Shown: piece after piece, positions 54,209 to 61,354 of the stretch | Numbering within the stretch: the stretch's first letter is position 1 | Layout of the letters: each line of letters begins with the position of its first letter | DNA from: Anaerolineales bacterium | Lineage (GTDB): Bacteria; Chloroflexota; Anaerolineae; Anaerolineales; Villigracilaceae | DNA length: 64,000 nt | Direction: 5' to 3' | Assembly: GCA_014860745.1 (NCBI GenBank) | Contig: JACZJC010000074.1 | Span: forward strand, 164,715-228,714 | The notes under the pieces: model-generated | The model's input: the letters and a program-made list of their open reading frames with translations, nothing else | What the model was told of the DNA's origin: nothing | Database searches by the model: none | Position numbers and translations under genes: made by a program

Positions 54209-55135
54209 TTACTTACCCCACCATTCCATCACTCGTAGGGCTCTCAGCGTATTCCACCTGCTCGGTTGACCCGCCACTTCCAAATCGAAATACTTTCTGC
54301 CGGACATACCGCTGTTCATGAGCCAAAGTCCGTCCTTCTTTTGTTTATTTTTCAAAAGCTCAATCGCATCGGACATGTGCTCGTCACGCGGCGCATTACA
54401 AGCGCGGAAATAATCCAGCGCGCGCAGGAAATCATACCGCCAACGGGGAGGGAAGGGCATAGTCGTCATTTTTGCATCGAAGACCTTTCCAGTTCGGTGA
54501 GATTTATACAGGCGATGCGCAAACAAGAATTCATGTCCACGCTCGCGGACATGGTTGACCTTCTTTTTCATTTCAGGATGCGTGCATTGATACTCGTACA
54601 ACCCTTCAAGTACAGATAAGGTCGTGTGAAAGGATGAGTGCGTCGCTCCTTTGTACGATTCGCAATTCCAGCCGCCGTCGGGCATTTGCTGCCCGATCAA
54701 ATAAGAAGCAACGGAATGAATGCGCCTGTCGGCGTAGCGGAAATAAGCCAGCAAAGCAAGGATCATCCCGGTGACGCAAGTCTCGCTGTATTTCCAGGCG
54801 TATGAAAAGAAGTTGATGCCCCCGTCTGTGTAAAAGCCTTCGTCGAGAAACAACTTGCAAGCCCGCTTCGCCTGTGGGTTATTTGGCGGCAGACCAAGCA
54901 AACGCAGGGTAAGCATGGTGTAGGTGGTGGATATCCATTTGGGGCCGTACATCCCGCCGCCCCAGCAGCCGCTTGGATCTTGCAGGTCGAGCAGGCGCGC
55001 CCCCCAGCCTTCTTTGGCGATTTTTCTTCGTTCAGCCTCGACCCTGACAAGGGATTGCTTTAACAGATCCCGGCGTACCTGCCAGCGGATGGATGGGTCG
55101 CCTTCGAGAAGCCATTGAATGATTTTATCTTTCAT
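54209..55135 (-). CDS. Terpene-cyclase/prenyltransferase-fold (alpha/alpha toroid) protein
   Basis: 308 residues with three repeats like those of squalene cyclases: DPSGCWGGGMYGPKWISTTY, MPDGGWNCESYKGATHSSFH and KKDGLWLMNSGMSGRKYF. The catalytic DxDD of squalene-hopene cyclase is not seen, so it is probably not a cyclase of that kind. The start overlaps the recJ stop as ATGA, so translation is coupled to recJ. Function unknown. Confidence 0.65.
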   Translation of the reverse strand: MKDKIIQWLLEGDPSIRWQVRRDLLKQSLVRVEAERRKIAKEGWGARLLDLQDPSGCWGGGMYGPKWISTTYTMLTLRLLGLPPNNPQAKRACKLFLDEGFYTDGGINFFSYAWKYSETCVTGMILALLAYFRYADRRIHSVASYLIGQQMPDGGWNCESYKGATHSSFHTTLSVLEGLYEYQCTHPEMKKKVNHVRERGHEFLFAHRLYKSHRTGKVFDAKMTTMPFPPRWRYDFLRALDYFRACNAPRDEHMSDAIELLKNKQKKDGLWLMNSGMSGRKYFDLEVAGQPSRWNTLRALRVMEWWGK

Positions 55136-57420
55136 TGGAAGAGCACTTTCAAATCTGTGCTTGCAAAATATTTTCGATAAGCGGATGTTTCATTCAGCAC
55201 TCCCCGCAGGGCAGTATATAACTCCGCTTGCAGGTAGGGATTTTTCTCTTGCGCCTCTTTCGAGAGTATGACATTGTTATCTTCCGCAGCCACAGTTAAT
55301 TGCCCTGTTGCAGAGAGCCACTCCAGCCCGACCTGTATCGCGCTTTCGCGGGCAGCCATTGCAGCCGCCAGTTCGAGGATTGTGGTCTTTCCCCTGCGCT
55401 GGTTCAACACAAATTTACACAGGCCTGCAAGGTGAGTGAGGAATTCGTCAGGTTTTTCTTCTGGTAGTGGATTGGCAAATACGTAGACCGTTTTAGGCTT
55501 GACGATATCCAACACCTTCCGTAATTCGGCAGGGGAGGGAGGGGTCGTGAAAATCGAAAGTTCGTCCGCCTGATGCAGTTCGAGTCGTGATTTGCCGACC
55601 CCCTTGTGCGGCCCTTCAGCCCAAATGAGGGTGGATGGTTGCAGATTTAGCAGGGAGGCTTGCAGCCGTAAATCTCGAATCTCGATTCTCGAATCGCGGA
55701 TTTCAACCGCCTTTTCTTCGAGAACTCTGAATTCCTTGAACTGAAGCGTGATTTGTTTCTGTCCGCGATAGGAGGTGGCACGCACCGTGTAGGCAATATC
55801 GAATTTTGTGTCTGTCGGTGGAAGTTCCTCGCCCGCGCCGCTCCACCACAGGAAACTGCCTGCGGTTCCATTTTCATCTTCCACGCTCAGGCGGAGATGC
55901 TCTTTTGTTTTTCCAATCGCAAGCGCCGACTTCAACATCACGCCGCGGGTGGCGAGGGTCAATTGCGGATTGCCCGCGCCATAGGGAGCGAGCATTTCCA
56001 ATGATTCAGCGAAGCGAATGTCGATTTCGCGCAGGCCAAGCCAGGCGTCGATCTGAAGCGTGGGTTCTTCAAAGACGGTTTCGCCGAGCTGTTTTTCAAT
56101 TGCCCTGCCAAGTCCGCGCCGAAACTCGGTCAATTTGTCCGCATCGAACGACATGCCCGCCGCCATGGGATGACCGCCGAACCCGAGCAGGATTTCCTTT
56201 TGTGTGGCGATGGCTTCGGTAATGTGCAGGCCTTCGATGGAACGCGCCGAACCGCGCATAATTCCATCTTCGGATTCGTTCAGGAGAATGGCGGGCTTGT
56301 GGTAGCGCTCTACAAGTTTGTTGGCAACAATGCCCACCACGCCGCCCGGCCAGCTGGGATGGGATAACACAATGGCAGGCTCCGTAAGCCGTTCGGGGTT
56401 TTCACGCAGCTGGGCTTCCGCCGCCTGAAATACCTGCGAGGTCAACATGCGCCTTTGCACGTTCAAGCCTTCGATCTGCGCGGCCAGCACCCTTGCGCGC
56501 GCGGAGTCCCGTGTGAGCAATAATTCAACGGTGGGGTTTGCGTCGCCCAATCTGCCCAGCGCATTCAGGCGCGGCGCAAACGTGAAGCCGATCGTTTCCT
56601 CGGTGAGCGTATCGAGCGAAGCGCCCGCAAGGTCCGCCATCACTTTTAAGCCAAGACGGTTTGTGTTTCGTAAGGCTCGAATGCCTTTTTGCGCAAGGGA
56701 ACGGGTTTCGCCTTTGAGCAAGGCAACATCGGCGATGAGGCCCAGGGCGACGAGATCGAGCAACGTAGTAGCGACTTCAGTCGCTGGTTTTTGACGACTG
56801 AAGTCGTCACTACTTAACAACGCCTCCGCCAATTTATACGCCACCCCCACGCCCGCCAAATATTTCAGTGGATGATCTTCGGGCAGCAACTTTGGGTTGA
56901 CGATTGCTTTTGCATTTGGAAGAGTTTCGCCAAGGTCGTGGTGGTCCGTGACGATCACATCCGCGCCGCGCGAGTTGGCATAATCGATCGCTTCGTGCGC
57001 TGTGATGCCCGTGTCACAGGTGAGGATCAACTTTGCGCCGTTATCAAGGATCGGTTTCAGCGACTCAATATGAACGCCGTGGCTTTCCTTCCCACGGATG
57101 GGGATGTAGTAAATAACATTTGCCCCCAATGCTTGCAGGGTTTGCACCAGCAGGGTAGTGGATGTCTGTCCATCGACATCGAAATCGCCCCACACACAGA
57201 CCAAATCACCTTTGCGTATAGCCAGGAGGATGATGTCTACTGCTTTTTCGATATCAGGAAATGGTGTGGAGGGATTCGCGTCTGGATGTAAGAACGCTTC
57301 CACATCTTCGGGACGGTTGATCCCGTGTCGAAGGAGAGTCTGCTCGACGAGGGGATGCAGCTTCAGGCCTGCAAAAGAGGCGGGGACTTGTATCGGTTGA
57401 GGGTCAAGCCAGCGAGTCAT
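55132..57420 (-). CDS. recJ: Single-stranded-DNA exonuclease RecJ
   Basis: 762 residues. DHH motifs are GDFDVDG (78-84), TCDTGI and TDHHDLGE (159-161 DHH). The DHHA1 domain has GFGGHPMAAGMSF, and an OB-type domain and a C-terminal extension follow. RecJ degrades 5' ends in recombination and mismatch repair. Residues about 202-219 (SSDDFSRQKPATEVATT) are encoded by a GTAG-bounded palindrome. Another stretch, EIRDSRIEIRDLRL near 580, is encoded by a gattcgag-type simple repeat, so two repeat insertions seem tolerated. Confidence 0.93.
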   Translation of the reverse strand: MTRWLDPQPIQVPASFAGLKLHPLVEQTLLRHGINRPEDVEAFLHPDANPSTPFPDIEKAVDIILLAIRKGDLVCVWGDFDVDGQTSTTLLVQTLQALGANVIYYIPIRGKESHGVHIESLKPILDNGAKLILTCDTGITAHEAIDYANSRGADVIVTDHHDLGETLPNAKAIVNPKLLPEDHPLKYLAGVGVAYKLAEALLSSDDFSRQKPATEVATTLLDLVALGLIADVALLKGETRSLAQKGIRALRNTNRLGLKVMADLAGASLDTLTEETIGFTFAPRLNALGRLGDANPTVELLLTRDSARARVLAAQIEGLNVQRRMLTSQVFQAAEAQLRENPERLTEPAIVLSHPSWPGGVVGIVANKLVERYHKPAILLNESEDGIMRGSARSIEGLHITEAIATQKEILLGFGGHPMAAGMSFDADKLTEFRRGLGRAIEKQLGETVFEEPTLQIDAWLGLREIDIRFAESLEMLAPYGAGNPQLTLATRGVMLKSALAIGKTKEHLRLSVEDENGTAGSFLWWSGAGEELPPTDTKFDIAYTVRATSYRGQKQITLQFKEFRVLEEKAVEIRDSRIEIRDLRLQASLLNLQPSTLIWAEGPHKGVGKSRLELHQADELSIFTTPPSPAELRKVLDIVKPKTVYVFANPLPEEKPDEFLTHLAGLCKFVLNQRRGKTTILELAAAMAARESAIQVGLEWLSATGQLTVAAEDNNVILSKEAQEKNPYLQAELYTALRGVLNETSAYRKYFASTDLKVLFQ
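56765..56813. repeat. GTAG...CTAC palindrome inside recJ
   Basis: 49 nt. The outer arms GTAGTAGCGACTTCAGTCG and CGACTGAAGTCGTCACTAC pair with two mismatches; the inner part contains GACGACTGAAGTCGTC, itself a perfect palindrome. It is translated in frame between ALL and LLDLVALGLIAD, the latter a conserved RecJ helix. Confidence 0.8.
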
Positions 57421-57505
57421 AAAAATAGAACCATCCTGAAAGATGGCTCTATTGTATCTGAAATGAAAAATATTTTTTATTTACATCTTGAGGTTGCCGT
57501 GATTC

Positions 57506-57583
57506 TTGTACACGGATCACACGGAAAGCACGGAAAAGATCTGATAAAGATTTTTCCGTTAAATCCGTGCCATCCGTGTACAA
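57506..57583. repeat. TTGTACACGGAT inverted repeat upstream of recJ
   Basis: TTGTACACGGAT at 57506-57517 pairs with ATCCGTGTACAA at 57572-57583; the inner CACGGAAA and TTTCCGT blocks pair as well. It fills most of the 196-bp gap between recJ and the membrane protein gene. A short hairpin AGAACCATC...GATGGCTCT lies at about 57425-57449. Confidence 0.75.
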
Positions 57584-57616
57584 AAAGGTTTAGCTACGGA
57601 AATTTCCAAGAGCCAC

Positions 57617-58426
57617 TTAATTTCTCAACCCAGTTCCATATTTTCTGAAAATAAAGATTAGTGGAATTCCAACCGCAAGATACACAATGAAGTAAAGCAA
57701 ACCGCCAGGGCGTTCTGCAAAGTTGAAGAGGGGCAGGTAAACAAAAGCAGCAATGGTGATGAAGAGTATCAGCGCAAATGCCGCCGCCGAATGATGGAGG
57801 ATGGCATTGAGGCTGTTATTCCAAAAATATGGGATGACGCCCAGCGCGAGAGAAAAGTAAAAGACGCCGAAACTTCGCAGGGTGAAGAGTGACATGACTT
57901 CGGGAAAAATTCCGCCATTGGTTCCAACATCCCCGATCTGGGCGGTTAATCCATAAAGCCCGAGAAACCCCACGAATAGGACGAATGCTGCGACAGGTGT
58001 TTTTTGAAGATTGGTGATGGTTGCACCATCTGGTGCATTTGATGGGCGGATGCGCAGATAATCTATCACGCCGACCATGGCAGCAAGTACATTGGTGATG
58101 AGCGCGGCAAAGTATAGCCATGCAATTGGGTGCGACAAAACCAATTTGTCGCGAAAGAGGAATAGCACGATCAATTCGCCAATTCCAAATATCCATAGAT
58201 AGATCAATGAGGTGTAAACCAAATTCCACTTCCAGCGGTGGGCAGTGATGTATGCCAGCCATGCGTTACCGATGCACCAGCCGCCGATGGTCATGGCCAT
58301 AAAGGCGGTCACTTTCCATGCAAAAACGGGAGCGATCTGTTCAGGCATCACGTACATCCATATCCCCAGAATTCCATACAAGATCGCACAAGCATACGTC
58401 AATAAGCGGGATGTGTTCGACAACAT
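57617..58426 (-). CDS. Eight-helix membrane protein of unknown function
   Basis: 269 residues from ATG 58426, which has GGAGAAATT just before it. The frame is open to 58516, but the extra part is unlike a start. Eight hydrophobic segments, for example LLTYACAILYGILGIWMYV, LVYTSLIYLWIFGIGELIV and LYFIVYLAVGIPLIFIF. No motif allows a function call. Confidence 0.65.
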   Translation of the reverse strand: MLSNTSRLLTYACAILYGILGIWMYVMPEQIAPVFAWKVTAFMAMTIGGWCIGNAWLAYITAHRWKWNLVYTSLIYLWIFGIGELIVLFLFRDKLVLSHPIAWLYFAALITNVLAAMVGVIDYLRIRPSNAPDGATITNLQKTPVAAFVLFVGFLGLYGLTAQIGDVGTNGGIFPEVMSLFTLRSFGVFYFSLALGVIPYFWNNSLNAILHHSAAAFALILFITIAAFVYLPLFNFAERPGGLLYFIVYLAVGIPLIFIFRKYGTGLRN

Positions 58427-58558
58427 AATTTCTCCAATGTAATGATAAGTTGAGATAACTATACTATTAACACTCAATGCCTGTGAAAAGTTGTCGTTTG
58501 TAAATTTTACAGGCAAACAAAAATAAAACAGGTCACGCTTGAAGCGTGACCTGCAAGT

Positions 58559-59590
58559 TTATGCGTTAAAACTCATCTTCTCTTTGACCGCAGCTGGCAG
58601 GTTGGGTAATTTGCTGCGCTCCACCAAAAATGTTGAGATCTCGGTCAACTCTTTGAAAATGTAATGCTGCCGAAGCGCGCCTTCGAGGTAGCCTGCTCCG
58701 CTCGTGCCGCCTGTGCCCACGCGCATACCGATCATGCGGCGTGCCATGAGCATGTGTTTGTAGCGCCATTGCGAAAGCAGTTCATCCACATCGATCAAAG
58801 TGGAAAGCAGGTCGAACGGAAGCTGGAAGATGGGTAGGTTGCGATAGAGCATGATGAACAACACCGCGCGCATGGCGTCCACTGAAAACTCGCCCAGCCC
58901 TTCCTTGTAGAAGACCTTTTCCAATTCTTCTGTTTGGCGCTGTTCGACACCTGAGAGACTGTTCTGGTAGATCTGTTTGTAGTCGTTCCAAAATTTTTGC
59001 GTGCCATTCTCTGCTGGAAATGAACTTTGATATTCCTTCCAAAGCGACTCATCGAAGAACGGAGTCCGCTCTGCCCATTTGATGACCAGCCCTTTGAGCG
59101 TCGCCTCGGACTCGATCTGATTGATGGTTTGAAAATCCTGTAAGTTGAACCCGCCCGGGCGAGTGTTCTTGTAATAATTTGACTTGTAGCGCTGGTCCAT
59201 CTTCAATCCCAGCTTCGCTTCGATGATGCGGAATTGCAGACTTTGGAATCCCGAAGATGGCAGTAGCAAATTGCGGAATTCAAGGAAGTCCATCGGTGTC
59301 ATCGTTTCGAGAATATCCACCTGACGGTTAAGCACTTCCAAAATTTTGACAACCCGTTTCAATTTGTGGACAGCGATGCTCATTTCACCCGCATTGTCCT
59401 GCACATTGTCCGTGTCGAAAATCTCGCGCACCGTATCCAATTCGTGGATGATCATCTTAAACCACAGTTCGTAGGCTTGGTGGATGATGATGAAGAGCAT
59501 TTCATCGGTTTTAAAATCGCTTTTGGGGTGCTGGCTGTCGAGAATTTTGTCGAGTTCGAGGTAGTCGGTGTAATAAAGTTGGTCGGTCAT
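58559..59590 (-). CDS. kynA: Tryptophan 2,3-dioxygenase
   Basis: 343 residues from ATG 59590, preceded by GAGGAAC; an open extension to 59683 runs into a repeat and is unlikely. It has YTDYLELDKILDSQHP, EMLFIIIHQAYELWFKMIIHELD and the heme-ligand region WRYKHMLMARRMIGMRVGTGGTSGAGYL. It opens the indole ring of tryptophan with O2 to give N-formylkynurenine. No kynurenine formamidase or kynureninase is next to it; the neighbour upstream is tryptophanase. Confidence 0.93.
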   Translation of the reverse strand: MTDQLYYTDYLELDKILDSQHPKSDFKTDEMLFIIIHQAYELWFKMIIHELDTVREIFDTDNVQDNAGEMSIAVHKLKRVVKILEVLNRQVDILETMTPMDFLEFRNLLLPSSGFQSLQFRIIEAKLGLKMDQRYKSNYYKNTRPGGFNLQDFQTINQIESEATLKGLVIKWAERTPFFDESLWKEYQSSFPAENGTQKFWNDYKQIYQNSLSGVEQRQTEELEKVFYKEGLGEFSVDAMRAVLFIMLYRNLPIFQLPFDLLSTLIDVDELLSQWRYKHMLMARRMIGMRVGTGGTSGAGYLEGALRQHYIFKELTEISTFLVERSKLPNLPAAVKEKMSFNA

Positions 59591-59642
59591 AGGTTCCTCA
59601 TTTGGCATGGGGGATTGATCTGGCAGATTGTACTCGTTAAAA

Positions 59643-59708
59643 GACGATGGACGATAGACCGTAGACTGTGAGTCTACTTCCATCGTCCATTGTCTGTGGT
59701 CTATCGTC
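59643..59708. repeat. Nested inverted repeat between tryptophanase and tryptophan dioxygenase
   Basis: GACGATGGACGATAGACC at 59643-59660 pairs in part with ATCGTCCATT and with GGTCTATCGTC at 59698-59708. In the middle GTAGACT/AGTCTAC (59661-59677) forms a short stem with a 3-nt loop. It would be in the shared mRNA. Confidence 0.65.
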
Positions 59709-59710
59709 CG

Positions 59711-61090
59711 CTACAGCGGCTCGAACCTCGCTGTGAAATGACGCAGCAGCTCGGGGGCGTAGGTATATTTATAGCCGCGGATTTGGCTTGCACGAGATTT
59801 AATCCTTGCGAGCGACTCGGCTACATAATCGAGGTGGCTTTGGGTGTAGGTGCGGCGCGGAATGGCGAGACGCAGCAATTCCAATTTCGGGTAGTGCCAG
59901 GTATTGTCTTCCGGGTCGAGGCAGGCGAACATAACCGAACCAATTTCCACGCCGCGGATTCCGCCTTCGCGGTATAGCTCAATAGCCAATGCCTGTGCGG
60001 GGAATTCATAATTGGGAATGTGTGGGAAGATCGCGCCCGCATTGACATACACACCATGTCCGCCAGTGGGTTGGATGGTGGGAATGCCTGCGTCGTTCAA
60101 TTGCTTGGCGAGGTACGCCGTTTGCCCGATTCGATACGAAAGATAATCTTCGTCCAAGCCTTCGTACAAGCCGACGGCCATTGCGTCGAGGTCGCGGCCA
60201 GCGAGACCGCCATAGGTGGGAAAGCCTTCGCGCAGGATCAACTCATTTTGCACATTCTGAAAGAGCGTGTCGTCGTTCATGCAGATCAAACCGCCGATAT
60301 TGACGATAGCATCTTTTTTTGCGGACATGGTCATCCCGTCTGCGAGGGCGAACATTTCACGCGCGATCTCTTTGACGGACTTCTGCTCATAGCCAGGCTC
60401 CCGCTGCTTGATAAAGTAGCAGTTCTCAGCGTAGCGTGCGGCGTCGATGAAGAATGGAATCCCGTTCTGGTGGTACAAGTCCGCCACCGCTTTGAGATTT
60501 TCCATCGAGACGGGTTGTCCGCCTCCCGCATTGTTCGTGACGGTGATCATCCCCAGTGGAATTTGCTCACGCCCATACTTTGCGATGAAGGCTTTGAGCT
60601 TGGCGATATCCATGTTGCCCTTGAAGGGATGCCGATTTTCGGGGTCGTGCGCTTCGTCAATGACGAGGTTGGCGGGCCGCCCGCCGCGCGCGCGGATGTT
60701 GGCGTCGGTGGTGTCGAAGTGCATGTTGCTTGGAACCCATTGCCCGGGTTTGACCAGACAAGCCGCCAGGATATTTTCGGCGGCGCGTCCCTGATGAGTG
60801 GGTGCAAAATGCTTGAAGCCGAAAACATCTTCCACTGCGGTTTTGAGACGATGGAAGGAGCGCGCGCCCGCGTAGGATTCGTCGCCGCGCATGATGGCCG
60901 CCCATTGCTCCTGACTCATCGCGCCTGTGCCTGAGTCGGTCAGCAGGTCGATGAACATATCTTCGGCTTTCATCGAGAACAGGTTGTAGCCTGCCTCTTT
61001 CAGCGCGGACTCGCGCTCGGCAGGTGAAATGAGGCGAATGGATTCAACTACTTTGATACGGAACGGTTCGGGGGGGTAGGGGTGTGTCAT
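59711..61090 (-). CDS. tnaA: Tryptophanase (tryptophan indole-lyase)
   Basis: 459 residues of the beta-eliminating PLP lyase family. It has the opening PYPPEPFRIKVVE and FIDLLTDSGTGAMS, and the PLP lysine is Lys259 in TMSAKKDAIVNIGG. Close relatives are tyrosine phenol-lyases, which carry an Arg in MERG for the phenol hydroxyl; here the same place reads VEIG (381-384), as in tryptophanases. It yields indole, pyruvate and ammonia. No TnaC-like leader or TnaB permease is adjacent. Tryptophan dioxygenase lies 120 bp downstream on the same strand. Confidence 0.88.
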   Translation of the reverse strand: MTHPYPPEPFRIKVVESIRLISPAERESALKEAGYNLFSMKAEDMFIDLLTDSGTGAMSQEQWAAIMRGDESYAGARSFHRLKTAVEDVFGFKHFAPTHQGRAAENILAACLVKPGQWVPSNMHFDTTDANIRARGGRPANLVIDEAHDPENRHPFKGNMDIAKLKAFIAKYGREQIPLGMITVTNNAGGGQPVSMENLKAVADLYHQNGIPFFIDAARYAENCYFIKQREPGYEQKSVKEIAREMFALADGMTMSAKKDAIVNIGGLICMNDDTLFQNVQNELILREGFPTYGGLAGRDLDAMAVGLYEGLDEDYLSYRIGQTAYLAKQLNDAGIPTIQPTGGHGVYVNAGAIFPHIPNYEFPAQALAIELYREGGIRGVEIGSVMFACLDPEDNTWHYPKLELLRLAIPRRTYTQSHLDYVAESLARIKSRASQIRGYKYTYAPELLRHFTARFEPL

Positions 61091-61198
61091 TTGGGTCTCC
61101 TGTGATTTGAGTATGCGTCAAATTTTGGGTAGCGAGCCTGACGCGCGTCACGCGTCATTCGGTCTCCAATGACAGGGTTATTCTACAACCGAAAACAA

Positions 61199-61231
61199 AA
61201 ACCTCCGAAGTCTTTAAGACTTCGGAGGTTT
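61199..61231. terminator. Hairpin terminator between the STAND gene and tryptophanase
   Basis: Perfect 14-bp stem AAACCTCCGAAGTC/GACTTCGGAGGTTT with a TTTAA loop. For the minus strand, A residues just left of the tryptophanase side provide the T-tract; it would end STAND gene transcripts. Confidence 0.75.
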
Positions 61232-61241
61232 GAGATGAGCA

Positions 61242-61347
61242 TGTCGTTGCGAGGAGGGTGTTTTTCCCGACGAAGCAATCCCCCAACGATGAGGAGATTG
61301 CTTCGGGCCGCGAAAACATGCGGAACAAGAGCGCCCTCGCAACGACA
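61242..61347. repeat. 106-nt TGTCGTTGCGAG palindromic repeat
   Basis: TGTCGTTGCGAGG at the left end pairs with CCTCGCAACGACA at the right; CGACGAAGCAATC and GATTGCTTCG pair inside. Same family as 50014-50109, and both contain GGAACAAGAGCGC. Confidence 0.85.
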
Positions 61348-61354
61348 TAATTCA

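Noticed and set aside
59591..59683. N-terminal extension of tryptophan dioxygenase
   Set aside because: The extra residues are encoded by a dispersed inverted repeat and lack family similarity; GAGGAAC supports the ATG at 59590.
60020..60934. 304-codon open frame on the plus strand
   Set aside because: Antisense to tryptophanase, with no ribosome site and no recognisable domain.
59711..61090. Call as tyrosine phenol-lyase
   Set aside because: The Arg of the MERG motif that binds the phenol hydroxyl is replaced (VEIG), as in tryptophanases.
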